From assembly GCA_013298215.1 (NCBI GenBank), contig JAAFKE010000026.1:1-51092 (forward strand): DNA of 51,092 bases, written 5' to 3'. The position numbers were made by a program, and so were the translations under genes. The first letter of the stretch is position 1, and each line of letters opens with the position of its first letter. This DNA is from Cytophagales bacterium. Its GTDB lineage: Bacteria; Bacteroidota; Bacteroidia; Cytophagales; Spirosomataceae. The notes beneath the pieces were generated by a model, which saw only the letters and a list, made by a program, of their open reading frames with translations, had not been told where the DNA came from and did not search any database. Below, piece by piece: positions 24,238 to 33,297 of the stretch.

Positions 24238-26241
24238 TTATCTTATCAAGACGAGTTTACCCGTTTTTACGGTTTTTGCGCCTAAAAAATCACTAATTTC
24301 GGCGGTGTAGGCGTAGTTGCCCGCCTCGGCTGGCGCACCGTTTATGGTGGCATCCCAGGCTTTTTTACGGTCCTCGGACGCATAAACGGCCTGCCCCCAG
24401 CGATTGAAAATAATGATCTTGAATGTTTTAATAAAAAAACCTTTCACCTCTAAAACGTCGTTAAGCCCACTGTTATCGGGCGAAAACGCGTCAGGAACGA
24501 AAACGTGGGCTGGTACGGCGTAGTCAATCTCGTTGGAATAACTAACCACACCCGCCCGCGAGGTCATTCTAATTCTGATTTTGGCCTGCTGGGTGTTCAG
24601 TTTTAGCGGGTCGAATACCTGAAACAGCTGCGTGCTTGCCGCGCCTGGGGGCAGGGCACGCCCGTTTATGTCGGTTGCCCGCGTGCCAGTTTGGGTAATG
24701 TACTCCGTTACGTAGCTCACCAGTCGGTCGGCGGGTCTAAATGCGCGGTAGGGAGTCCAGTTTAGCGCATATAAATCGTTACTGCCCCCAGTTTTATAGT
24801 TTTTGTCCAAAAAAATGGGTGACAACTGCGCCGACGTGTCTGACTTTATGTTGCAGAGGTTGGTGTAGGAGACCTGGTAATACAATCTTTCTTTCGAGGG
24901 GTCGGCCTTGAGATCGGTGTAAAGGCCGTTAAAACCCACAGTCTTAGGAATCCTGGCAATTTCTTCAAATTTGCCAGTCGTTTGGGTTGCCCTCGCCACC
25001 AAAACTTCGCTGTAGTTGCCCCGAATATTGATCGAAAGTGTCGCTTGATTTTTTAGTACGTTCACTATGAGGTCGGTCAGAGCCACTGGGATTTTGTCAG
25101 AAATGGCTTTTATCGTTCGCGGTTGCGATGTCAGCACCACGGGCGTAACATTCCCTACTTGCGCCTGCAATTGGTAGGTATAATTCACGCCACACTCAAT
25201 GTTGGTGTCAATAAACTCGGTTCGGCTGGTGTTTGCGAAGGGCGTGTTTGGCCCGCCTACGCGGTTAATGGTCAGAACCCTGAACGGACTGTTTGGGAAG
25301 GCATTCCAGTTGAGGGTGTTCTTGTTGTTTTCGGCAACCACATTTAGCCTAAGATTGGGCGTTTCGAGCGAACTATTCGTTTTGTTGCAGGTATTGCGAG
25401 CCACCACCTGAAAAAAATTTACCTTGGTGCTATCTAAACCCGCCACTACTTTTGGGCTGGTGGCTGGCCCCGCCGATTTATAAGTTCCGTTTGCCCCGTC
25501 TTTTACAAATATTTCGTATGTAGTGTTAGGCGATTGTTGAAAAACAATGGTTGCCTGAGCGGCGTTTTGCATGGTTACGGCCTGGATTACTGGCGCGGGT
25601 GGCGTTCCGTTTACGATGGGAATAAAGGTGGTCTGAAATGGTGCGGGGCTGCAGCCATTCACCACCGTAGGAGTCGAAATAGAGAGTAGCTTGGGCTGGG
25701 TGTTGGCGTAGGTTTTTTTGAGCTGTAGCCCCCGATCGTTTGTGGTTAGGCGCTGAACCAAGCTGTTGTCGCCCCAATTCAATAAATAATTTGGGTACGG
25801 GTTGGCGGTGTTCAGAACTACGATCACCTCTCTATCGACGCAACTTTGCACCAAGGCTGCTCGCACGGGTGGCGTGCTAACAACCTCTATTTTTCGGCAG
25901 GCGTACCTGAACGTTCCGTTTGCTTCGGCTATTCGCTGGGCAATCGTGAAAGTCCCCGCTGTGGGGTAGGCGCGGGTAGTGGCTGCCACCCCATTGAAAG
26001 CACCGCCGCCATAATTATAATCGTAAGTTACTGTGCTCCCAGTAGTTATAGCCACAGATAGTTGGGTGCTCACCGAGCCTGGGTTGCAGAGGCGGTAGTC
26101 GGTGGTGTTTAGTGCTACTACCGAGTTGGCCAGTACGGGTATCCGAAATCCGCCCGTTTGGGTGCCATTGCACACGTTTTGGGCGAACGAATTTTGATAG
26201 GAAACGACAAGAAATATGAAAAGTAAAGTAGATTTTGTCAT
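24238..26241 (-). CDS. Gliding-motility-type surface protein with type B T9SS sorting domain
   Basis: A 667-residue exported protein (signal peptide MTKSTLLFIFLVVSYQNSFAQ). Residues ~40-120 look PKD-like (TGSTVTYDYNYGGGAFNGV). The middle carries several fibronectin-like modules of ~95 residues. The C-terminal ~90 residues match the CHU_C/gliding motility C-terminal domain: VFVPDAFSPDNSGLNDVLEV, IIIFNRWGQAVYASEDRKK, AWDATINGAPAEAGNYAYTA, KTGKLVLIR. This is a type B signal for the type IX secretion system, so the protein should be at the cell surface or released. The likely role is adhesion. It is a single transcription unit on the minus strand. Confidence 0.9.
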   Translation of the reverse strand: MTKSTLLFIFLVVSYQNSFAQNVCNGTQTGGFRIPVLANSVVALNTTDYRLCNPGSVSTQLSVAITTGSTVTYDYNYGGGAFNGVAATTRAYPTAGTFTIAQRIAEANGTFRYACRKIEVVSTPPVRAALVQSCVDREVIVVLNTANPYPNYLLNWGDNSLVQRLTTNDRGLQLKKTYANTQPKLLSISTPTVVNGCSPAPFQTTFIPIVNGTPPAPVIQAVTMQNAAQATIVFQQSPNTTYEIFVKDGANGTYKSAGPATSPKVVAGLDSTKVNFFQVVARNTCNKTNSSLETPNLRLNVVAENNKNTLNWNAFPNSPFRVLTINRVGGPNTPFANTSRTEFIDTNIECGVNYTYQLQAQVGNVTPVVLTSQPRTIKAISDKIPVALTDLIVNVLKNQATLSINIRGNYSEVLVARATQTTGKFEEIARIPKTVGFNGLYTDLKADPSKERLYYQVSYTNLCNIKSDTSAQLSPIFLDKNYKTGGSNDLYALNWTPYRAFRPADRLVSYVTEYITQTGTRATDINGRALPPGAASTQLFQVFDPLKLNTQQAKIRIRMTSRAGVVSYSNEIDYAVPAHVFVPDAFSPDNSGLNDVLEVKGFFIKTFKIIIFNRWGQAVYASEDRKKAWDATINGAPAEAGNYAYTAEISDFLGAKTVKTGKLVLIR

Positions 26242-26355
26242 AAAAAGCGACTGCTTTAAGGGTAAGTTTCGATGAACAAGGTACTGATTTTTAACAAGTT
26301 GGTGAATTTTTCAGGGAAAATAGTTTTGAAAACACAATATAACGGGTAATAGTCG

Positions 26356-26363
26356 TATTTTTG
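26356..26363 (+). promoter_or_regulatory. Candidate -7 box of rpsP
   Basis: TATTTTTG matches TANNTTTG, 60 bp before the ATG at 26424, leaving a leader of about 50 bases. A TTTG occurs at 26325-26328, but the 27-base gap is too wide for the usual spacing. Confidence 0.4.
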
Positions 26364-26376
26364 CACCCTAATTTAA

Positions 26377-26393
26377 GAGGGACGTGATCCCTC
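26377..26393 (+). promoter_or_regulatory. Hairpin in the rpsP leader
   Basis: GAGGGA (26377-26382) and TCCCTC (26388-26393) form a perfect 6-bp stem with loop CGTGA in the predicted 5' UTR of rpsP. It could be a ribosomal-protein leader element, but no match to a known motif can be made by eye. Confidence 0.4.
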
Positions 26394-26423
26394 CGCATAC
26401 ATTTAATTTAACAAAGACGAGAA

Positions 26424-27095
26424 ATGGTAAAGATTCGTTTAGCGCGTCGAGGACGCAAATTTAGGGCCATCTACGACATCGTGGTGGCCGACGCACGCGC
26501 CCCGCGTGATGGTAAGTTTATTGAAAAACTGGGTTCGTACAATCCCAATTCTGACCCCGCTACGGTGGTCTTGAACACCAAAAGTGCCATGCAATGGCTC
26601 TTCAATGGTGCGCAGCCTACTGATACCGCCCGCAATATATTGTCGCACGAGGGTGTGATGATGATGAAACACCTCCAAGTTGGAGTGAACAAAGGTGCGA
26701 TCACCCAGGAAACTGCTGATGCACGTTTTGCCGATTGGAAAGCTGGTAAAACCGCTAAAATTGCCGACAAAGCCGACGGAGCAAGCAAGAAAGCCGCCAA
26801 CGCAAAGCAAGCCGCTTTCGATGCCGAGAAAAAAGTAAATGAAGCCCGTGCCGAAGCCATTGCACTCAAAAATAGAGTTATTGAGGTAGCACCGGTGGTA
26901 GAAGCCCCCGCAGCAGTTGAAGAAGTTGTTGCCGTAGTAGAAGCTCCCGCAGCAGTTGAAGAAGTTGTTGCCGTAGTAGAAGCTCCCGCAGCAGTTGAAG
27001 AAGTTGTTGCCGTAGCAGAAGCTCCCGCAGCAGTTGAAGAAGTTGTTGCCGTAGCAGAAGCTCCCGCAGCAGTTGAAGATCAACCAGCCGCGTAG
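26424..27095 (+). CDS. rpsP: 30S ribosomal protein S16 with repeat-rich C-terminal tail
   Basis: A 223-residue protein. The first ~80 residues are S16 ([60 protein letters not shown]), which binds 16S rRNA and helps 30S assembly. S16 is about 80 residues in most bacteria; Bacteroidota proteins have a longer, charged tail. Here residues ~80-158 are Ala/Lys/Glu-rich and the last 65 residues are five copies of a 13-residue unit ([13 protein letters not shown]), running right up to the stop codon. The tail is acidic, low complexity and probably disordered. First gene of an rpsP-rimM-trmD cluster; a terminator-like hairpin follows. Confidence 0.96.
   Translation: MVKIRLARRGRKFRAIYDIVVADARAPRDGKFIEKLGSYNPNSDPATVVLNTKSAMQWLFNGAQPTDTARNILSHEGVMMMKHLQVGVNKGAITQETADARFADWKAGKTAKIADKADGASKKAANAKQAAFDAEKKVNEARAEAIALKNRVIEVAPVVEAPAAVEEVVAVVEAPAAVEEVVAVVEAPAAVEEVVAVAEAPAAVEEVVAVAEAPAAVEDQPAA
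26898..27092 (+). repeat. Five tandem 39-bp repeats at the 3' end of rpsP
   Basis: Units start at 26898, 26937, 26976, 27015 and 27054. Units 2 and 3 are identical, unit 1 differs by one silent base (GCC for GCT), and unit 4 differs by one base (GCA for GTA at its first codon). Unit 5 shares that GCA and diverges in its last five codons just before the stop. Such near-identity suggests recent slippage or unequal exchange. Confidence 0.97.
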
Positions 27096-27128
27096 TTTAC
27101 TATTAGCTTTTGCCCAAAATCTTAACCC

Positions 27129-27167
27129 TGTGCTGTCATTCCACCTGGATGGCAGCACATTGTTTTT
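27129..27167 (+). terminator. Terminator-like hairpin between rpsP and rimM
   Basis: TGTGCTG (27129-27135) pairs with CAGCACA (27153-27159), and the stem continues inward with TCATTC/GGATGG including G-T pairs. TTGTTTTT follows at 27160-27167. It lies 33 bases after the rpsP stop and could reduce read-through into rimM and trmD. Confidence 0.7.
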
Positions 27168-27177
27168 ACAACCGAAT

Positions 27178-27747
27178 ATGAAAATTGAAGAGTGTTACGA
27201 ACTTGGCCACATTACGCGCACCCACGGCACGCGCGGCGAGCTGATTTTTTTCTTGGACGTGGACGACTCGTCGGATTACGACGACATGGACTCCGTCTTT
27301 TTGGAGATTAAAGGAGCGTTGGTTCCTTATTTCATTGAAAGTATAAACATCCAGCGCGACAATAAAGCGATTGTGCGGCTCGAGGACGTGGACAGCATCG
27401 AAAAAGCCAAAGCCCTGATTGGTAGCAAATTGTTTTTGCCCGAAGAAACACTCGACGACCTCGGCGAAACCAGTTTTTACTACCACGAAATTATTGGTTT
27501 CAAGGTGACTGACCAGCAACTGGGGCAACTCGGAGTTGTAAGTGAGGTAATCACCAACACCGCCCAGGACTTAATTGGGATGCTCTACGAAGGCCAGCAG
27601 GTGCTCATTCCGATCCACGACGACATTGTGCTCAACGTAGATCGCACCAACAAAACGTTGCTGGTAAACCTTCCCGACGGGCTGCTTGATCTTTATAGCT
27701 CGGAGATTGAATCAGTGCCCGATGACTCCGACGACGATGAGAATTGA
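27178..27747 (+). CDS. rimM: Ribosome maturation factor RimM
   Basis: A 189-residue protein that helps late 30S assembly near S19 and the 16S head. The frame is open from 27073, but the ATG at 27178 gives the normal start ([20 protein letters not shown]). The N-terminal barrel has [19 protein letters not shown] and [21 protein letters not shown]. The C-terminal PRC barrel has [34 protein letters not shown] and [14 protein letters not shown] short acidic tail (DDSDDDEN) ends the protein. Its 3' end overlaps trmD by 11 bases. Confidence 0.95.
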   Translation: MKIEECYELGHITRTHGTRGELIFFLDVDDSSDYDDMDSVFLEIKGALVPYFIESINIQRDNKAIVRLEDVDSIEKAKALIGSKLFLPEETLDDLGETSFYYHEIIGFKVTDQQLGQLGVVSEVITNTAQDLIGMLYEGQQVLIPIHDDIVLNVDRTNKTLLVNLPDGLLDLYSSEIESVPDDSDDDEN

Positions 27748-28414
27748 CATTATTACCTGCCTGCCGCGTTTGTTGGACAGTTTTTTTGCCCACTCAATTC
27801 TTAAAAGGGCGCAAGATGCTGGACACGTGCAGGTACTGGTGCACGATCTGCGCGACTACTCCCTCAACAAACAACGCCAAATAGACGACTACGCATTTGG
27901 TGGCGGAGCGGGAATGGTCATGACGATCGAACCCATTGCGCGGTGCATCAGGCAGTTGCAGGCCGAACGAACCTACGATGCGGTTTTGTACATGACTCCC
28001 GACGGCGAGCGGTTTGAGCAGAAAATAGCCAATCGCTTGTCGCTTTTTGAAAACTTAATTATCCTTTGCGGGCATTACAAGGGCGTGGACGAGCGCGTTC
28101 GGGAGCAGTTCATAACCCGCGAAATCAGTATCGGCGACTACGTGCTTTCGGGTGGCGAGTTGGCGGCTTGCGTGGTTTCCGATGCCATCATTCGGTTGTT
28201 GCCTGGCGTATTGAACGACGAAACCTCGGCCCTAACCGATTCATTTCAAGACGATCTTTTGGCTCCGCCCGTTTACACCCGCCCCGCCGATTTCGAGGGG
28301 ATGAAGGTCCCCGAAATACTACTGTCGGGCCACGAGGCCAAGATCGATGAATGGCGTTTCGAGCAGTCTTTGGCCCGAACAAGGGCGCGCCGCCCAGATT
28401 TACTCAGCGACTGA
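27737..28414 (+). CDS. trmD: tRNA (guanine-N1-)-methyltransferase
   Basis: A 225-residue enzyme that makes m1G37 in tRNAs and so guards the reading frame. The ATG at 27737 gives the conserved start [20 protein letters not shown]; an earlier in-frame ATG at 27722 is less likely. The SPOUT knot is visible in [31 protein letters not shown] and [15 protein letters not shown]. The C-terminal part has [33 protein letters not shown], the tRNA-binding region. Normal length, last gene of the rpsP-rimM-trmD cluster; rplS does not follow. Confidence 0.96.
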   Translation: MRIDIITCLPRLLDSFFAHSILKRAQDAGHVQVLVHDLRDYSLNKQRQIDDYAFGGGAGMVMTIEPIARCIRQLQAERTYDAVLYMTPDGERFEQKIANRLSLFENLIILCGHYKGVDERVREQFITREISIGDYVLSGGELAACVVSDAIIRLLPGVLNDETSALTDSFQDDLLAPPVYTRPADFEGMKVPEILLSGHEAKIDEWRFEQSLARTRARRPDLLSD

Positions 28415-28474
28415 TCTATATTTACTGCAAAAATCAGATTTCTCTACGGACGGCGGCGTTTGCACATCGCGCAA

Positions 28475-30826
28475 TTAGAAAATTACGCCCTCGTCGTCGG
28501 TAACGGTTGGTGCCAAGTACGTGTTGGTACTGTCGTTGCGGTAGGGGCTGGCGCAGTCCAAGGCCATGTCCATTTTCTGCGGTTTCTGAAATTTTTCGGG
28601 GCGATACATCCCCGTAATCCCGCCAAGTTCGGGGTCTTTGTACACTTTTTGCATATACATTGCCCAGGCTGGCATGGCCATTCGCGCTCCCTGGCCCAAA
28701 TCCATGGTCGTAAAGTGAATCTTGTTGCTTTCGCCTCCCACCCAAACGCCCGACACCAGGTTGGGCGTTACGCCCATGAACCAACCGTCCGAATACTCTG
28801 AGGTAGTCCCCGTTTTGGCCGAAATTTCGTTTTTGTAGTCCAACAGCTTGTACATACCCCGCAGACGCATGGCTGTTCCGCCTGGGTCTTCGGTGGCACC
28901 GCGCATCAAAAACAACATCTGGTAAGCAACCTGTTCGCTGATAACCTGGGTGAGTTTGGGCGTAAATTCCGACTCGGCCAAAATATTGCCGTCCTTGTCT
29001 TCGATGCGCGTCACCAGGCGTGGCTCCACGTGGTTGCCACCGTTGGCAAAAGTACAGTAGGCGTTTATCATTTCGAGTACTTTCACGTCGCAGCTGCCCA
29101 ATGCAATCGTATAATCGGGTTTTATGTACGATTTAATGCCCAGCTTGTGGGCATATTCGATCGTTTTGACGGGGCCAACCCGCTTGATGAGGTACGCGCT
29201 CACTGAGTTGATAGACTTGCCCAGGGCCTGCCTGAGCGTGAGGGCTCGTCCCGAAAAGCGGCCATCAGAGTTTTTGGGACACCAGTCGCCAATGCACACC
29301 TGTTGGTCAATAACCGTTTCGCAGGGGGTCACGTAGCTGTTGTCGATGGCCGTGCAATACAAAAATGGCTTGAACGTAGAGCCAGGCTGGCGGCTGCCCT
29401 GCCGGGCTTGGTCGTACTTAAAATACTTGAAATTTATACCCCCCACGTAGGCTTTTATGTCGCCATTGCGCGGATCCATCGACACGAACGCCGACCTGAG
29501 AAAATAGAGGTAGTATTTCAGCGAGTCCAGCGAACTCATCATGGTATCTTTCTCAAAACTCCCCCGGTTCCAGGTAAAAACCTTCATGCGCGAGGGCGTG
29601 CGGAGGGCTTTCCATATTTTGGCGGTATCATCGCCATAGGCGCGTTTAAGCTCCTGGTAGCGCCCCGTTTTGCGAATCATCTTGGCAATAAAGTTCGGTG
29701 CTTCCTTTAGTTTTCGGGTTCGGCCGTCGCGCTCCGTCCACGGCCTCATTTTCAGGGCTTTCCAGTGGGCAAAAAACTTCTTTTGCTGGTCGCGCATGTT
29801 CGTTTCCATGGCTTCTTCGCCGTATTGCTGCATCCGCGAGTCCACGGTGGTATAAATCCTAAGCCCCGACGTGTAAATATTGAGGTCGGTGTTGTTGTTG
29901 TCGTTATACTGCGTAATCCAGTCGTTGAGGTAGTCGCGGAGGGCTTCTCTAAAATAAGGGGCTGGGCCAGAGTTATGGTTTTCGATCGTAAAATTGAGTT
30001 TCAGGGGCTTCGACGCGCTCGAGACGTATTCGGCATCGGTCATAAAACCGTATTTTTTCATCTGCGACAGCACCACGTTGCGGCGCGTCAGGGCGCGTTC
30101 CTTGAACAGGCGTGGGTTGTAGCGCGACGGGTTTTGCAGCATCCCAACCAGCATGGCGGCTTCCTCCAGCTTTACCTGCCAGGGTTCTTTGTTAAAATAC
30201 GTTTTGGCGGCTACTTTCACCCCGTAGGTATTGTTGCCAAACGAGACCGTGTTTAGGTACATGGCCATTATTTCTTGTTTGGTATAATTGCGCTCGAGCC
30301 GCACCGACAGTATCCATTCTTTGGTTTTGTTCACAACCGTGCGTACCACGGGTAGGTTGTGCAGCCAGCCCTTGTATTTTTCGTCGGTCCGAATCTCAAA
30401 AAGGTTCTTGGCCAACTGCTGTGTGAGCGTACTGCCCCCGCCCGAGCTGCCCGTTTTGCCCGTTAGCACGCCCTGCAAAACCCGCCCCAGCGAGCGCGGG
30501 TCAATGCCCGAGTGGTCCAAGAATCGGGCATCTTCGGTTGCCACCAACGCTTTTATAATGTTGGGCGACAGTTGATCGAACTCAATTGGCGTTCGGTTTT
30601 CGATAAAATACTTTCCGAGCGACTTGCCGTCGGCGGTCAGTATTTCAGATGCTTCTTCCGACTGGGGGTTTTCGAGGGCTTTCAGGTCTGGCATTCCGCC
30701 AAAGGCCCAGAAAAAATTGTTGTTTACTGCAATGGGGTAGGCCACCACGAGGGCCACCAAAAACAACGCCCAGCGCCAGTAGCGTAAAATTGATTTTCGG
30801 AATTTTCCTGATTGGAACTCAATCAT
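28475..30826 (-). CDS. Penicillin-binding protein 1A, bifunctional
   Basis: A 783-residue peptidoglycan synthase. An N-terminal anchor (ALFLVALVVAYPIAV) is followed by a family 51 glycosyltransferase domain with catalytic Glu in ALVATEDARFLDHSGID and GGSTLTQQLAKNLF. The transpeptidase domain has the active Ser in RQPGSTFKPFLY (SxxK), the second motif SVS in GKSINSVSAYL and KTG in ISAKTGTTSEYSDGWFMG. It polymerises glycan strands and cross-links stem peptides in the periplasm. The C-terminal tail is short. A near-perfect promoter lies 40-70 bp upstream. Single gene, convergent with trmD. Confidence 0.95.
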   Translation of the reverse strand: MIEFQSGKFRKSILRYWRWALFLVALVVAYPIAVNNNFFWAFGGMPDLKALENPQSEEASEILTADGKSLGKYFIENRTPIEFDQLSPNIIKALVATEDARFLDHSGIDPRSLGRVLQGVLTGKTGSSGGGSTLTQQLAKNLFEIRTDEKYKGWLHNLPVVRTVVNKTKEWILSVRLERNYTKQEIMAMYLNTVSFGNNTYGVKVAAKTYFNKEPWQVKLEEAAMLVGMLQNPSRYNPRLFKERALTRRNVVLSQMKKYGFMTDAEYVSSASKPLKLNFTIENHNSGPAPYFREALRDYLNDWITQYNDNNNTDLNIYTSGLRIYTTVDSRMQQYGEEAMETNMRDQQKKFFAHWKALKMRPWTERDGRTRKLKEAPNFIAKMIRKTGRYQELKRAYGDDTAKIWKALRTPSRMKVFTWNRGSFEKDTMMSSLDSLKYYLYFLRSAFVSMDPRNGDIKAYVGGINFKYFKYDQARQGSRQPGSTFKPFLYCTAIDNSYVTPCETVIDQQVCIGDWCPKNSDGRFSGRALTLRQALGKSINSVSAYLIKRVGPVKTIEYAHKLGIKSYIKPDYTIALGSCDVKVLEMINAYCTFANGGNHVEPRLVTRIEDKDGNILAESEFTPKLTQVISEQVAYQMLFLMRGATEDPGGTAMRLRGMYKLLDYKNEISAKTGTTSEYSDGWFMGVTPNLVSGVWVGGESNKIHFTTMDLGQGARMAMPAWAMYMQKVYKDPELGGITGMYRPEKFQKPQKMDMALDCASPYRNDSTNTYLAPTVTDDEGVIF

Positions 30827-30865
30827 GCGAGCAATTTATAAATGGGTTGTATGGATGCTATTCCA

Positions 30866-30896
30866 CAAAAATAGTGTTTCTGTGCTTTTAAGCAAA
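30866..30896 (-). promoter_or_regulatory. Promoter of the PBP1A gene
   Basis: On the minus strand TTTG (30896-30893) is followed after 19 bases by TATTTTTG (30873-30866). This is the Bacteroidota TTTG-N19..21-TANNTTTG consensus and lies about 40 bp before the ATG at 30826. Confidence 0.75.
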
Positions 30897-30939
30897 TTTT
30901 TGGAACACAATTGAGGCAAATGGAATCGATTTAACGCGA

Positions 30940-33183
30940 CTATTCCTTTCGTTTGGCCGTTGCGGGCTGAAAAACCTCCAATATTTCTTTCATCCTGGGC
31001 AGCGACGCGCTGTTGGGGTAGTTTTTTACGAACTCGTTGAGGGCCTTCAAATAGTCGTCCTTGCCCCGAAGTTTTCCCGCCAAAAATACGTTCAACACCG
31101 CAAAACGGTCTTCTATCTGGCTGCCTGCGTATTGTAAAAGTGCGTCTTCGACCTTGGCCTGCGCCTCAGAATAATTGCTGTTTTTATAGAGCTCATACAC
31201 CGACGCGTAGGCGCGTAGTGCGTCGGCATCGCTCCCCGCCGACACCCCGCTGGCGTTGCGTAGCATCAGCCTGGTGTAGGAGGCCGCTGGGAACTCGGTC
31301 TGCAATTTCTCCCGCCAAACGGACTGTTTGGGGCTGTTTTCGGTCATCAAATAAAGTAAATAATAGGCCTCTGCCCTAAACTCAGTCTTTGGGTATTGGG
31401 CCACCAGCCGTTCAAAGGTTCGGATGGAGTTGGGCGTTTCGTTGAGCTCGTATTTGTAAATCTTACCCAGCCGGTAGAGTGCGTCCTCAACTTTTTTGTT
31501 CGACTGCTCTTTTTCTTCCTGCCGAAAAGGAACATTTGCCAATAGTGCATCCTTGCGAGATTTCCACTCGGGCGATCCTCTTTTTAGCGCATCTGAGTTG
31601 TCTATGCCAGCGGAGTTTATGGTCTCGCCGTTGTTGTTGGGTTTGGGGTTGTCGGCACTGCCCACCAATAGTTTTTCTTTTGAGCTCCGCCGCCAGTCGT
31701 CTTCCAACGTTCGGTTGCCCCACTTTTGCTTAAAATCAATTTTGCCCCGGCTCACCGCCACCGCATCGTAGAGCGAAAACCGCTCGGCGGGGTTGCCCTC
31801 AAAGTTATTGGACTGAATGAGCTTGGCCTGGTCGAGCAGTTGCTGCGCCAGTGCTGCTCTGGCCCTTTCGGCTTCAACTTGCTTCTCTATGACCTCATCC
31901 AACAGCTGATCCAATGCCACTGGGTTCATGTTGGCCAACCGTTGCAGGCTGTCTTCGGTTCGCACCACGGTGAGCTGCTTCACAAACTCGTCCAAGGTCT
32001 TTTTCCTTTCGGCAATTCGTTGATAATCAACAACATCTGGGGGTAGCAGCGCCAAGGTGCTGTCGTAGTATGCCTGCGCCAGTTCGTATTTTTGGAGTTT
32101 GTCGTAGTGCAACTGCGCCAGCTCCAAATACGTGTACGGAATCTGAACGGTGTTGGTGGTTGTTTCTTTGACCGACTTCTGGAAGTACGAAACCGCCAGT
32201 GGGTAGTTTGCCTTGCGGGTCTCTATCACGCCCATGGTGTAATAAATACGGTCTTTAAGGTCGCTATTTTTGCGGTCGGCCAGCATTTGTTTTAGGTCTA
32301 AATGCGTGCTGTTTTTGCCCGTAAGTGCCTCATTTTGTACGGCGTTCATGTTGGCAAAAAAGCCGAGGTCGTAGGCGGGGCGGTTCTCTTGAACCAACGC
32401 GTAGTGGTCGTTTGCTTTTTGATAATTGCCCAGAATATCGTGGAGTTGCCCCGCTATAAAGTGCAGCCTGGCCGTTTCTTCGTTTTTTTGCAGGCCGCCA
32501 AAAGTTGCATCTAAAACGGCCACGGCTTGTTTATACTCACCCCGGCGTTGGTGCAGGGTGGCTTTGGTGAGGTAGTATTTTACGGTATTTTCTTGGTTGA
32601 GGGGCTGCTGGCGCAGGTATTCGGCCACGTTTGCGGCGGCGGTGTAGTCTTCGGTTTCTAAGTAGCCGCGCATGAGGCCCACCACCGCGAGGTGTTTTTG
32701 GTCGGTGTTTTGGCCTTTTGTGTTCACATACTTAAAGGTCTCGATGGCCTCCCCAAATTTTTGGCGGTACAGTTTAGCAACGCCAATCATGTTGTAGGCG
32801 TTGTCGAGCCATTTGCTGTTTTGGTGGCGGTCGGCAATGGTCGATGCCTTTTTGATGGCATCCTCCAACAGTGGCCTAACCAGAATCGTTTTGTTTGAGT
32901 CGAGTTTTTCGTAAATTGGCAGCAACTGCGTGTAGGTATCTTTGCGCTCGTTGGCCATTTGCTCTTCGGCCAGTTTGAGTTTGTCGCGCGCAATTACGTA
33001 GGCATTGAAACGCGCCGTGAGGTTGTGGTAGGCCACTGGGAGCCGCCCCGTGCTATATTGGGAGCACGACAACAGCCCCAATGCGCCCAATAACGCGCCA
33101 AAAAGCCCACGGACGAACGCCGTGGGCCAGTTGTTCAAATACGAAAGTTTATTTTTAGGGTGATGCGGCACTTTTTGGTTCAA
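30940..33183 (-). CDS. TPR lipoprotein, PorW/SprE-like (type IX secretion)
   Basis: A 747-residue lipoprotein. A hydrophobic stretch ends in GLLSC (Cys40), a lipobox, and residues ~55-65 read YHNLTARFNAYV, like the N-terminus of PorW/SprE proteins. Several TPR helices follow, e.g. WLDNAYNMIGVAKLYRQKFGEAIETFKYV, LAVVGLMRGYLETEDYTAAANV and YYTMGVIETRKANYPLAVSYF. A central coiled region precedes a C-terminal TPR set (ALYRLGKIYKYELNETPNSI). PorW/SprE is required for type IX secretion and gliding, and here the neighbour genes encode a T9SS cargo and a sortase-like protein. No ATG starts the frame; the TTG at 33183 or another TTG 15 codons later must be used. Confidence 0.75.
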   Translation of the reverse strand: MNQKVPHHPKNKLSYLNNWPTAFVRGLFGALLGALGLLSCSQYSTGRLPVAYHNLTARFNAYVIARDKLKLAEEQMANERKDTYTQLLPIYEKLDSNKTILVRPLLEDAIKKASTIADRHQNSKWLDNAYNMIGVAKLYRQKFGEAIETFKYVNTKGQNTDQKHLAVVGLMRGYLETEDYTAAANVAEYLRQQPLNQENTVKYYLTKATLHQRRGEYKQAVAVLDATFGGLQKNEETARLHFIAGQLHDILGNYQKANDHYALVQENRPAYDLGFFANMNAVQNEALTGKNSTHLDLKQMLADRKNSDLKDRIYYTMGVIETRKANYPLAVSYFQKSVKETTTNTVQIPYTYLELAQLHYDKLQKYELAQAYYDSTLALLPPDVVDYQRIAERKKTLDEFVKQLTVVRTEDSLQRLANMNPVALDQLLDEVIEKQVEAERARAALAQQLLDQAKLIQSNNFEGNPAERFSLYDAVAVSRGKIDFKQKWGNRTLEDDWRRSSKEKLLVGSADNPKPNNNGETINSAGIDNSDALKRGSPEWKSRKDALLANVPFRQEEKEQSNKKVEDALYRLGKIYKYELNETPNSIRTFERLVAQYPKTEFRAEAYYLLYLMTENSPKQSVWREKLQTEFPAASYTRLMLRNASGVSAGSDADALRAYASVYELYKNSNYSEAQAKVEDALLQYAGSQIEDRFAVLNVFLAGKLRGKDDYLKALNEFVKNYPNSASLPRMKEILEVFQPATAKRKE

Positions 33184-33210
33184 TTTTCTAACAAAGTAAA
33201 CGCTTTATCT

Positions 33211-33218
33211 CAAAAATA
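33211..33218 (-). promoter_or_regulatory. Candidate -7 box of the PorW/SprE-like gene
   Basis: TATTTTTG on the minus strand matches TANNTTTG, 27 bp before the TTG start at 33183. No TTTG at 19-21 bp upstream was seen. Confidence 0.35.
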
Positions 33219-33297
33219 CGTATCAAAAACAGTGCTTAATTTTAGTTTGTGGGCGTTCGAGCAAACCAACTCATCTATTTACTTATGTTTCGATTTG

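Noticed and set aside
26439-27158. A 239-codon minus-strand frame with repeated [13 protein letters not shown]
   Set aside because: It is the reverse strand of the S16 tail repeats; repeats of 39 bp keep all frames open. No start signal or family match.
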